Shown one piece after another: positions 37,099-45,919 of a stretch of 64,000 bases of DNA; within the stretch, counting starts at the first letter, position 1; every line of letters starts with the position of its first letter. Location: assembly GCA_964244115.1 (NCBI GenBank), contig CAXTHM010000007.1, positions 1 to 64,000 on the forward strand, read 5' to 3'. The notes under the pieces are model-generated. The model was not told where the DNA came from, searched no databases, and was given only the letters and a program-made list of their open reading frames with translations. Made by a program: the position numbers and the translations under genes. This DNA comes from CADCWK01 sp964244115 (GTDB lineage Bacteria > Chloroflexota > Chloroflexia > Thermomicrobiales > UBA6265).

Positions 37099-39795
37099 GT
37101 GCAATCTGATCAGGACCCCCGGAACAACGGCGCCAGTCGGGCCGTGACGACGACCGATGACAACCCGATCATTCCCGGGATCGATGCCGAACTCGATGCT
37201 CTGGAGTCGATCGGCGCTCTTGAGGAGGATGCCGACGCTGGACCGGTGGTCCCGACGATCGACACGGCCCGCGCCGAAGTGGACGCCGCCGCCGCGGTCG
37301 ACGACCCGGCCGCCGAGGGTCTGGCCTACCGGCGGCGCTTCCGCGGGCTGATCGGCGTCCGGAGCAAGGTTCCGATCCGGGATCGCTCCGTTCTCTCGCT
37401 CGTCTACACGCCCGGCGTCGCCGAGGCCTGCCTCGCGATCGAGCAGGACCCGATCTCGTCCTACGATCTCACCTGTCGCGGCAACACGGTCGCGATCCTG
37501 ACCGACGGCTCCGACCTGTTCGGGCGCCAGGGCGGCACCGGCATGGAGGCCCTACCGATCGAAGAGGGCAAGAGCGTCATCTTCAAGACGTTCGCCGGCA
37601 TCGACGCCTTCCCGATCTGCCTGGAGAGTCACGACGTCGCCCGGGCCGTCCGGGCCGGCATCGCGATCGCCCCGACCTTCGGCGCCCTCTGCCTCGACGA
37701 CATCGCCGCGCCCGCCGCCTTCACGATCGCCGACCAGCTCGAGAAGGCCGCCGACATCCCCGTCTTCTCCAACCAGCACCACGGCACCGCGGTCCTCGTC
37801 CTCGGGGCGCTGCTCAACGCCCTGAAGGTGACCGACCGGACTGCCGCCACGACCCGGATCGTAATCAGCGGGGCCGGTGTCGCCGGCATCGGCGTCGCCC
37901 GGCTCCTCGTCCGGTCCGGCTTCACCGACGTGATCGTCTGCGACCGGGCCGGCGCGATCCACCGCTACCGCTCGGAGCGGATGCACTGGGCCAAGGCCTA
38001 CGTCGCCAAGGAGACCAACCTGGGCGACCGCCGCGGCAACCTCGCCGAGATGCTGAAGGGGGCCGACGTCTTCGTCGGTCTCAGCACCGGCGGGATCGTC
38101 GACGAGGCGATGATCGCCAGCATGGCGCCGGACCCGATCGTCTTCGCCCTTGCCGTCCCGGACCCGGAAGTGACGCCGGCCGTCGCCCGGGCCGCCGGCG
38201 CCCGGGTGATCGCGACGGGACGCTCCGACTTCGCCAACCAGATGGACGTCTCGCTGGTCTTCCCCGGCGTCTTCCGCGGGCTGCTCGACAGCCGGGCCCG
38301 GAACATCCGGCTCCGGACGCTCCGCTACGCCGCGGAGGCGCTGGCCGGCATGGTCGGCCACGACGAGCTCAACGCCGACTTCATCGTCCCCCGGATCTTC
38401 GACTTCCGTGTGGCCCCCGCGATCGCCCAGGCCGTCGCCCGGGCAGCGATCGAGACCGGCGAGGCCGGTCGCGCGATCGACCCGGCCGAGGTCGCGGCCC
38501 GGACGCGGCGCTTCGTTTATGAAGGCCGCTTCCAGCCTGCGACCCCGCGGGCGAACGGCGACCAGCGCACGTTCAAGGAGGAGTCGATCGACCTCCGGCG
38601 GCGGCACGGCGGCGTGCTGGAGATCGAGAGCAAGCTCCCGATCCGCGACCATCACATCCTCAACATGGTCTACGTCCCGCCGGCGGCCTACATCCCGGCC
38701 CAGATCATTCGCGAGAACCCGAGCGAGGTCACGAACCTGACCAGCAAGGGCAACCTGGTCGCGATCGTCACCGACGGTTCGGCGGTCCTCGGGCTGGGCG
38801 ACATCGGTCCGCAGGCGTCGCTGCCGGTCATGGAGGGCAAGGCCGTCCTGTTCCGCTCGCTGGCCGGGGTCGAGGCCTTCCCGATCTGCCTCCAGTCGCG
38901 GGACGTCGATGAGATCGTCGACATCGTCGCCTCGATCTCCCCGTCGTTCGGCGGGATCAACCTGGAAGACATCGCCGCGCCGCGGTGCTTCGAGATCGAG
39001 CGCAAGCTGCGGGAACGCCTGGCGATGCCGGTCTTCCACGACGATCAGCACGGCACGGCGATCGTCGTCTCAGCCGGGGTGATCAACGCCCTCAAGCTCC
39101 GCGAGACCCCGATTGCCGACGCCCGGATCACGATCAACGGGGCCGGCGCGGCCGGCGTGGCGGTCGCGAAGCTGCTGCTCGCCTTCGGCGCCGGGGATGT
39201 GATCCTCTGCGACCGGGCCGGCGCGATCTACGACGGCCGGGCCGCCAACATGGACGATTCCAAGCGCGAGATCGCCCAGCTCACCAACCGCGACCGCCGG
39301 CACGGGTCGCTCGGCGATGTCCTCCGGGACGCCGACATCTTCATCGGTCTCTCGGCGCCGGGCGTGCTCTCACCGGAGATGATCCGGGGCATGGCGGCGA
39401 ACCCGGTCGTCTTCGCCCTCGCCAACCCGACGCCGGAGATCCATCCGGACGAGGCCCGGTCGGCCGGCGCCCTCGCCGTCGCGACCGGCCGCAGCGACTT
39501 CCCCAACCAGATCAACAACTCCCTCGCCTTCCCCGGCGTGTTCCGGGGCGCCCTCGACATCGAGGCCCGGACGGTCAATGACGAGATGAAGATCGCCGCC
39601 GCCGAAGCGATCGCCACCTTCGTCACCGACCAGGAACTCTCGCCGGACTACCTGATCCCGGACAGCCTCGACCTGCGGGTCCCTCCGAAGGTCGCCGCCG
39701 CGGTAGCCCGGGCTGGGATCGCGACCGGCGTCGCTCGCCTCGACGTCGACCCGGCGACGATTGAGGCTCGGGCCCGAGACCTCGTCTACGAATAG
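37099..39795 (+). CDS. Tandem-fused malic enzyme (two complete modules in one chain)
   Basis: An 898-aa protein made of two malic-enzyme units, about residues 76-475 and 495-898. Each has an N-terminal malic domain and an NAD-binding domain (GAGVAG 258-263; GAGAAG 681-686). The first half keeps VYTPGVAEA with Y103 and EGK with K158. It has lost the metal and substrate motifs: LDDI (199-202), FSNQHHGT instead of FHDDQHGT, FALAVP instead of FALANP, and NQMD instead of NQINN. The second half keeps NLEDI (621-625), HDDQHGT (647-653), EGK (K581), FALANP and NQINN but has VYVPPAAY instead of VYTPGVAE. Oxidative decarboxylation of malate to pyruvate is the expected reaction. GTG 37099 has AAGGA 8 nt upstream. 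Confidence 0.9.
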   Translation: MQSDQDPRNNGASRAVTTTDDNPIIPGIDAELDALESIGALEEDADAGPVVPTIDTARAEVDAAAAVDDPAAEGLAYRRRFRGLIGVRSKVPIRDRSVLSLVYTPGVAEACLAIEQDPISSYDLTCRGNTVAILTDGSDLFGRQGGTGMEALPIEEGKSVIFKTFAGIDAFPICLESHDVARAVRAGIAIAPTFGALCLDDIAAPAAFTIADQLEKAADIPVFSNQHHGTAVLVLGALLNALKVTDRTAATTRIVISGAGVAGIGVARLLVRSGFTDVIVCDRAGAIHRYRSERMHWAKAYVAKETNLGDRRGNLAEMLKGADVFVGLSTGGIVDEAMIASMAPDPIVFALAVPDPEVTPAVARAAGARVIATGRSDFANQMDVSLVFPGVFRGLLDSRARNIRLRTLRYAAEALAGMVGHDELNADFIVPRIFDFRVAPAIAQAVARAAIETGEAGRAIDPAEVAARTRRFVYEGRFQPATPRANGDQRTFKEESIDLRRRHGGVLEIESKLPIRDHHILNMVYVPPAAYIPAQIIRENPSEVTNLTSKGNLVAIVTDGSAVLGLGDIGPQASLPVMEGKAVLFRSLAGVEAFPICLQSRDVDEIVDIVASISPSFGGINLEDIAAPRCFEIERKLRERLAMPVFHDDQHGTAIVVSAGVINALKLRETPIADARITINGAGAAGVAVAKLLLAFGAGDVILCDRAGAIYDGRAANMDDSKREIAQLTNRDRRHGSLGDVLRDADIFIGLSAPGVLSPEMIRGMAANPVVFALANPTPEIHPDEARSAGALAVATGRSDFPNQINNSLAFPGVFRGALDIEARTVNDEMKIAAAEAIATFVTDQELSPDYLIPDSLDLRVPPKVAAAVARAGIATGVARLDVDPATIEARARDLVYE

Positions 39796-39998
39796 TCTCG
39801 GCAGGCTGATCCCCGACACTGGAAAGCGCGTCGTTGCGACAGACGGCGACCTTAGATCGTGTCATGTTCGCCGTAACAGCGTCCCACCTCGGCTCGGCTG
39901 ACGAGCCGAACGGCTAAGCTACCCAATGCGAAAGCCCGGCGCCGCGATGCTGGCGGTGGTCGGGTCTCGATGCGACATCGCTGTCGGAGCCTGGGACC

Positions 39999-42002
39999 AT
40001 GAAGCGGATGACCAACAGCACGTCCATCAGCGCCCTCGCGCAGCAGCTTGACGCCGAGCTGGTGCTGGCCTACCCGGCCGGCCCCGACGCGGACGCCGGC
40101 GGCAACGAGCAGACGGCGACCGCGATCCGGGACGCCTTCGGGCGCTTCGGCCGAGAGTCCGTCGTGGCCGGTATCTCGCTGGAAGACGCCATGGCCGCCA
40201 GCATCGACACCCTTCAGGGGTTGTTCGAACGGCTCGGCGGGAACATGGGCGACCCGACGACCATGCGCGCGGCGGGGATCGCCCGCGCCACCTCGGAGTC
40301 GCCGGCCGGGATGAACGGCAACCCGCCGATGCCGACCCAGCTCTCCCGGCTGGCCGCGCTGCACCGCGTCAATCGGGCGATCACGGCCCACCTCGAACTG
40401 ACCGACATGCTCGAGACGACCGTCCGGATCGTGACCGAGACGATGGTCAGCGACGGGTCGGCGGTCTTCCTCTATGACCAGGCGACGTCATCGCTGGCGC
40501 TGCGGGCCTCGGTCGGGCTCCACCCGGCCTCGGTCGGCGCCTTCACGATCCGCCCCGGCGACGGCGTCACCGGGCGGGCCGCGTCGGAGCTCCAGCCCGT
40601 CGTCGCCGTCGCCGATGGCGGGAGTTCCGGTCTGCCGTCGGGGTCCAGCCTCGGCGACGGCATGTACGCGTCGCAACTGGCGGTACCCCTCATCCTTCAC
40701 GGCAAGCAGGAACTCGTCGGCGTCCTGACGATCTTCAGCGTCACGCGGCGCCGGTTCGAGCCGGAGGAGATCACCTTCCTGCAGAGCGTCGCCAGCGAGC
40801 TCGCGATCAGCGTCGAGAACGGTCGGCTCTACGGGCAGACCGATGAGCGCCTCCGCAGGAAGGTCGAGGAGCTGGGGACGCTCCAGCGGGTCTCGCGGAC
40901 CGTCGCCTCGTCGCTCGACCTCGGCGACGTCCTCCGGCTGATCGCGGAGCAGTCGGTCGTCCTGGTCGGGGCCGAGGCCGCCGCGATCTTCCGCGTCCGG
41001 CCGTCAGCGGGTGAGGACGACAGCCCCGATACCCGGATCGAATACTTCGCCGGCGACCAGCGAACCGTCATCAACGACCGGCGCGATCTGCTCGTCCGCG
41101 AGGTCGTCGCCTCGGGCAGCGCCCAGACGATCGACATCGACTACGCCGACGGCCAGGGGACGCTGTTCTGTCTGCCGCTCCGATCCGCCCGGGAGATGTA
41201 CGGCGCCCTCTGCATCCGGATGAAACCGGACGTCGAGATCACCGAGGACCATCTCGGTCTCCTGCAGGCGTTCACCGACTCCGCCTCGCTGGCGATCGAG
41301 AACGCCCAGCTCTACCAGCAGGCCCGGCGCAGCCTCGACACCGTCTCCGCGCTGCTCCAGGAGATGCACCACCGCGTCCGGAACAACCTGCAGACGGTCG
41401 CGGCGCTGCTCTCGCTCCAGCTCCGGGCCAATGTCGACGCCCCCTGGTCCGGCATCATCCGGGAGGCGATCAGCCGCGTCCAGGCGATCGCGGGAGTCCA
41501 CGATCTGCTGAGCGACGAGAAACGCCTGAGCGGGACGACCGTCGACGTGATCGCCAAGCACGTCGCCGACGAGGCCCACGTCACGATGATCCCGCCCGGC
41601 CTGACGGTCGACTTCGAGGTGCTGCCCGGCAACGTGACCGTGCCGTCCCGGCAGGCCACGATCGTCGCGCTGATCATCAACGAGTTGATCACGAACGCCG
41701 TCAGCCACGGCTTCAAGGGCCGGACGACGGGCCGGGTCTCGATCCGGACCTGGAAACACGCCGGGTTCGTCACGCTGGAGGTCGCCAACAACGGCCGCAG
41801 CGTCCCGCGCAACTTCGAGCCTTCCCACAGCACCGGCCTCGGGATGCGCATCATCGGCCGGCTGGTCCAGAGCGACCTCCACGGCGAGTTCACCCTCGCC
41901 TCGCCCGGCGAGAGCGGCACCATCGCCCGGGTCACCTTCCCACTGGTCGAGGAAGACGAACTCGAGGATATCCTCCACCCGGCCACGCGCCGTCAGACCT
42001 GA
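39999..42002 (+). CDS. Cytoplasmic sensor kinase with two GAF domains (HisKA_2 type)
   Basis: A 667-aa kinase without membrane segments. After about 115 residues of unknown fold come GAF 1 (about 120-280) and GAF 2 (about 295-440), then a HisKA_2 dimerisation domain with the motif LLQEMHHRVRNNLQTVAALLSLQ, phospho-acceptor H457 or H458. The ATPase domain shows LIINELITNAVSHGFKG and GLGMRIIGRLV. This kinase class often signals through a separate regulator in general stress control; no regulator gene is adjacent. It follows the malic enzyme in the same direction after about 200 nt. Confidence 0.9.
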   Translation: MKRMTNSTSISALAQQLDAELVLAYPAGPDADAGGNEQTATAIRDAFGRFGRESVVAGISLEDAMAASIDTLQGLFERLGGNMGDPTTMRAAGIARATSESPAGMNGNPPMPTQLSRLAALHRVNRAITAHLELTDMLETTVRIVTETMVSDGSAVFLYDQATSSLALRASVGLHPASVGAFTIRPGDGVTGRAASELQPVVAVADGGSSGLPSGSSLGDGMYASQLAVPLILHGKQELVGVLTIFSVTRRRFEPEEITFLQSVASELAISVENGRLYGQTDERLRRKVEELGTLQRVSRTVASSLDLGDVLRLIAEQSVVLVGAEAAAIFRVRPSAGEDDSPDTRIEYFAGDQRTVINDRRDLLVREVVASGSAQTIDIDYADGQGTLFCLPLRSAREMYGALCIRMKPDVEITEDHLGLLQAFTDSASLAIENAQLYQQARRSLDTVSALLQEMHHRVRNNLQTVAALLSLQLRANVDAPWSGIIREAISRVQAIAGVHDLLSDEKRLSGTTVDVIAKHVADEAHVTMIPPGLTVDFEVLPGNVTVPSRQATIVALIINELITNAVSHGFKGRTTGRVSIRTWKHAGFVTLEVANNGRSVPRNFEPSHSTGLGMRIIGRLVQSDLHGEFTLASPGESGTIARVTFPLVEEDELEDILHPATRRQT

Positions 42003-42541
42003 ACTCAAGCGTTGGATCGCTTGAGTCGGGCAGCAGCGTTATAGGGCCGAAGCTTGCGAGCCAGGCGACCGCAGCGGCCATCGCTCCGCCGAGCGATAGC
42101 CCCTGCGGCACCGGCGGTTTTCAGGGTTGGAACCGTTGGTAGCTGAGCAGACCTCTCCCCTGCCCGGGGTGAACCTGCGTCGCTCACCCGCTGAAACGGC
42201 TCTCGCTGCGCTGCGGCTCTGTAAGTGCCCGGAGAGGGAAGCGAATCGTTTACTCGAACGCCATCGACCGAACGACGACCGCAGCCACCTTCACGGCTGC
42301 GGTCTCTTGCTGCCCGGAACACCCTGTCGCGGGGCAGGAAATCGGGCTGCACCCGCCTCCGGACAACTGATGCGCAGACGTGCCCGCGAGTCAACCGAAC
42401 CGTGGGGTACCATCGCGGAAATTGGATAACGGGACGAATTAGCACCGAATCGACTTCGCCCGATGGGTCAGCTTGATCTGCGCTGAGGGTCATCGAGATC
42501 GGGTTGATTCGTCGGGTAACAAGGGAAGGGCCAGGAAGCGG
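42003..42541. other. Intergenic region with repeat R2, otherwise empty
   Basis: Contains the R2 copy at 42150-42240. The rest shows no gene; a promoter for the downstream secreted protein is expected but not clear. Confidence 0.5.
42150..42258 (+). repeat. Intergenic repeat R2, copy 2, with trace of R1
   Basis: The R2 ends CCTCTCC (42152-42158) and GGAGAGG (42231-42237) are complementary. The core at 42182-42219 matches copy 1 at 36 of 38 bases. CGTTTACTCGAA (42247-42258) resembles the reverse of the R1 core. Confidence 0.65.
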
Positions 42542-44374
42542 ATGTCGAAGGCTCATCGGTTGACTGCTCACGTCGCGATCGTCGTGGTCCTGCTCACCGC
42601 CCTGCTGGGGTCGGCGCGGCCGGTCGTGCCCGTCGCCGCCCAGGTCGTTCCGCTGGGCGGCGCCACCGAAACCCAGCCGCTCACGGTAGCGCAGGGCGTC
42701 TCGACGCTGCCCGATGCCGATCTCGCGTGGCGGGTGGTTCGCTCCGAGGGCGCCCCGCGCGAGGATCAGCAGCCGACCGACACGGACCGGGGCTTCGTCG
42801 TCGCTGGTTCGGAGACGATGCTCGTTAGCGACCTCGACACGTCGGAACAGAGCCTGCTTGACAGCGGCGAGGCGGCCTGGATCGCCGGCGGCACGCAGCA
42901 GCAGCGGGCGTCTCTGGGAGACGACGCCGTGACCTACACCGAGATCAGCCTCGTCTCGGGGGATGACGCCGACGAGGCTGGCGATGGCGACCTGATCCTG
43001 GCTGGTGGCGCGTTCGACGCTCCCAATGGGTCCCGCGAGATCATCCTCCGGGAGGCGACACTGGGGCCGGACCAGACGTTCGCCGTCGACGTCGCCGATG
43101 GCGAATCGGTCGTCTTCGTCGCCGGCGGGATGGTCGCGGTCTCGACCGGCGGCGATCTCGCGACCGGCGACGCCCAGTCGTACGATGACGACATCACGCT
43201 CACGAACGAGTCCGACGAGCCGGCCCGGGTGATGGTCGGCTCGATCGGAGCGGTCGTGCCGCCCCTGCCGACGTTCACCGGGTCGGCCACGCTCCAGGTG
43301 CGTGCCTGCCCGGACGGCTCGACCGGCTCATCCTTCACCCCGAGCACCTGCACGCCGGTCGATGCCGGCGACGGATTCTCGGTCAGCCTGCTCGACGCCG
43401 CCTACACCCCGGTCGCGACCAGTGACGACTTCGCCGACGGCGAGCAGACCTGGGACGACCTCGAGTTCGGCGTCTACCCGTGGGGCGCCCCGACCCTTCC
43501 CCTGCCCTACGTCGGTACGCTCTGGACCGATACCGACTCCGTCCCGCTCGACGTCGCCCAGGCCGAGATCAGCGCCGAGACACCGGACGTGACGACGATC
43601 CTCTACGTCTTCCCGGTGACGACCGGCTCCATCACCGTCACGATCGCGAACTGTCCGGCCGGCGTCACCCCGGATACGCTCGCCGACGCGACCTGCGACG
43701 AGCCCGTCGGCACGTCAAGCAGCGTGACGCTGACGACGCCCGACGATCAGACGCTGGACGCCAGCGATGCCTCGTCGGGCGGTGGAACGTATCGGTTCGA
43801 CGGCCTGCCGGTCGCCAATGGTGACGGCGATCTCTACGTCGTCGACCAGCCGAACCTGCCGAGCGGCTACGTCAGCTATCTCATCGTCAGCGGCGGCTCT
43901 GGGGAGGTCGATGCCCCCGCCGGGATCGCACTGACCTCGGCCGACTCGGTCGTCGACGTGACTATCTTCAATTTCCGGGCGGAGCGCGCGGCCAGCGCTC
44001 GGCCGAGCCCGTCGTCCTCATCCGGAAGTGGCCAGGGCAGCATCACGCTCCAGGTGATCGGCTGTCCGCCGGGCGTCGCCCGCGGGCAGAGCGGCTCGTA
44101 CGGCCAGTGCACGACGCTCGTCGGCGGCGCATCGGCCATCGTGGTCACGCCGTCCGGGGCATCGTTGACCGGTGGCGGTCCCGGCGGGGTCTATGTCTTC
44201 AGCGGCCTGACGTACGGCATCTACTCGCTTGGCCTGACCGGACTGCCCGCCGGCTACTTCGGGGCCGTCGCGCCCGGGTACGACACGTCGGGCGCCAGTT
44301 CCGCCCGGGTCAACGTATCGGTCTCGGCCGACAACAGTGACCCGGTGGTGACGGTCTACGTCTTCCAGTCGTGA
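42542..44374 (+). CDS. Large secreted protein with three Cys-pair beta domains
   Basis: A 610-aa exported protein with a clear signal peptide (VAIVVVLLTALLGSA ... VAAQ). Residues about 60-265 form a diverged cupin-like region similar in layout to the cupin/SH3 protein at 4990-6501. Three tandem domains follow, each opening with a Cys pair: VRACPDGSTG...CTPVD, IANCPAGVTP...CDEPVG, and VIGCPPGVAR...CTTLVG. Each ends in a YxFxGL or WDDLEFG-like strand, resembling SpaA/prealbumin-like adhesion modules. A Ser/Pro linker precedes the last one. Function unknown; cell-surface role inferred. ATG 42542 has AGGAAG upstream. Confidence 0.75.
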   Translation: MSKAHRLTAHVAIVVVLLTALLGSARPVVPVAAQVVPLGGATETQPLTVAQGVSTLPDADLAWRVVRSEGAPREDQQPTDTDRGFVVAGSETMLVSDLDTSEQSLLDSGEAAWIAGGTQQQRASLGDDAVTYTEISLVSGDDADEAGDGDLILAGGAFDAPNGSREIILREATLGPDQTFAVDVADGESVVFVAGGMVAVSTGGDLATGDAQSYDDDITLTNESDEPARVMVGSIGAVVPPLPTFTGSATLQVRACPDGSTGSSFTPSTCTPVDAGDGFSVSLLDAAYTPVATSDDFADGEQTWDDLEFGVYPWGAPTLPLPYVGTLWTDTDSVPLDVAQAEISAETPDVTTILYVFPVTTGSITVTIANCPAGVTPDTLADATCDEPVGTSSSVTLTTPDDQTLDASDASSGGGTYRFDGLPVANGDGDLYVVDQPNLPSGYVSYLIVSGGSGEVDAPAGIALTSADSVVDVTIFNFRAERAASARPSPSSSSGSGQGSITLQVIGCPPGVARGQSGSYGQCTTLVGGASAIVVTPSGASLTGGGPGGVYVFSGLTYGIYSLGLTGLPAGYFGAVAPGYDTSGASSARVNVSVSADNSDPVVTVYVFQS

Positions 44375-44381
44375 AACGCCA

Positions 44382-44427
44382 GACCGACACCGGGGCCAGA
44401 CCGATCGGTCTGGCCCCGGTGTCGGTC
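44382..44427. terminator. Perfect 46-bp palindrome, bidirectional terminator
   Basis: Two 23-base arms meet at 44404/44405 with no loop, 7 nt after the stop of the secreted protein and before the convergent YbjQ gene. Confidence 0.75.
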
Positions 44428-44465
44428 GCGGTCATCCCGGTCCGACGGGCAACGGGATCGGAGGA

Positions 44466-44792
44466 TCAGCGATCCTCGTAGACGATCGCCGTGCCCGACG
44501 CCGCGACCATCAGCATGCTGCCGTTGTTGCCGACGGCCTCGAAGTCGAGATCAACCCCGATGACGGCGTTGGCCCCGAACGACTCGGCCTGCGCGACCAT
44601 CTCGCTGATGGCGACCTCCTTCGCCTTGTTCAGCTCCTGCTCATAGGACCCCGACCGGCCGCCGACGATGTCGCGCAGCCCGGCGAAGAGGTCCTTGGCG
44701 ATGTTGATCCCCATGATGGCCTCGCCGCTGACCAGCCCCAGGTACCGTACGATCCGTCGCCCTTCGAGTGTCGAGGTGGTCGTTACCAACAT
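44466..44792 (-). CDS. YbjQ / UPF0145 heavy-metal-binding-like protein
   Basis: A 108-aa protein of the DUF74 family: TTSTLEGRRIVRYLGLVSGEAIMG at the start, GGRSGSYEQELNKAKEVAISEM in the middle, and FGANAVIGVDLDFEAVG near the end, all standard for YbjQ. The family forms small oligomers of unknown function. It lies 106 nt downstream of the Nif3 gene on the same strand. Confidence 0.93.
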   Translation of the reverse strand: MLVTTTSTLEGRRIVRYLGLVSGEAIMGINIAKDLFAGLRDIVGGRSGSYEQELNKAKEVAISEMVAQAESFGANAVIGVDLDFEAVGNNGSMLMVAASGTAIVYEDR

Positions 44793-44898
44793 CGCGTCAT
44801 TCCTCCCTATAGGTCGATCGGTAGGGTTTCAGCGCATCCATCGGGAGAGCGCCGCGTCGATCCGGTCGGTCCGGCCGGTCCATAGCGACGCCCCGATC

Positions 44899-45714
44899 CT
44901 AGAACGGATTGGCCTCGTCGAAGAACCGGGTCTCCACGCCGAAGCGGCGCTTCAGCCAGCCGCCGAGCGCCTGGATGCCGTAGCGTTCGCTCCGGTGGTG
45001 GCCCATCACGACCAGCGTCACGCCGGCCTCGAGGGCGAGGTTCCAGGACCAGACCTCGCCCTCGCCGCAGAGGTACGCGTCCAGGCCGAGGCCGATGATC
45101 TCGTAGATTTCCCGCGTCGCGCCACCCGAGACGATCCCGATCGTCCGGATACCGTCCGGCTTCCCCGGCACGACGATCGGCTCCCCACCGAACGCCCCCG
45201 CCACCCGGTGACCCAGCGCCTCCGCCGTCATCGGCCGGGCTGCCTCGGCCCGGAGACCGATCCGCGCCGCCGTCCCCGGCCAGGCACCGAGGTCGCAGGC
45301 GACGACCGTCAGACCCAGGCGCCGGGCCAGCTCGACGTTGTTGCCGATCTCGGCGTGCGCGTCGAGCGGGAGATGGTAGGCGGCCAGGCTCAGACCGCGC
45401 GAGCGGAGCAGGTCGGCCCGGCGGAGGTCCCAGGGGCGAGCGGCATCGGTCGCCGCATCGTAGCCCGGCCGGGTGGTGCCCCAGAACATCCCGTGATGGC
45501 AGAGGAGGAGCTGCGCACCCCAGTCCGCCGCGGCCTCGATCACACCGACCGTCGTGCTGACCGCCAGCGCGACCCGCCGGACATCGATCTCGATGTCGTC
45601 TGGTCGGCCACGGACCTGCAACCCGGTCGGGGCGAGGTCGGGGATGCGCCACGGGTCGACGAAGGCGGTCGTTTCCCCGACCAGGTGCTCGAGTGTGACG
45701 GGTCCGTTCGGCAT
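44899..45714 (-). CDS. Nif3-like dinuclear metal centre protein
   Basis: A 271-aa member of the Nif3/YbgI family, which form hexamers with two metal ions per chain and have unclear function. The metal motifs are present: LLLCHHGMFWG with two His, AYHLPLDAH, and a C-terminal VVMGHHRSERYGIQAL with His and Glu. GIVSGGATREIYEI is the second conserved block. ATG 45714 has GGGAGA upstream. Confidence 0.9.
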   Translation of the reverse strand: MPNGPVTLEHLVGETTAFVDPWRIPDLAPTGLQVRGRPDDIEIDVRRVALAVSTTVGVIEAAADWGAQLLLCHHGMFWGTTRPGYDAATDAARPWDLRRADLLRSRGLSLAAYHLPLDAHAEIGNNVELARRLGLTVVACDLGAWPGTAARIGLRAEAARPMTAEALGHRVAGAFGGEPIVVPGKPDGIRTIGIVSGGATREIYEIIGLGLDAYLCGEGEVWSWNLALEAGVTLVVMGHHRSERYGIQALGGWLKRRFGVETRFFDEANPF

Positions 45715-45919
45715 CGATCGTCTCCCGTGTCCGGGTCAGGTCGCGCGGAAGATCATACCGCGGATCGCCGCCTGGGCAGACCGGGGTCGTCGCGGGCGAT
45801 AGGGCGGCGATCCGGGCTGGTTGCGCTAAGATGCGGCGATGGGTCGCCCCGGCGACGACGGATCGATCCCGCGGCGGCGTCGTCCCGACGGTCGTCCGGG
45901 CTACCAGAGAGAGACCTCG

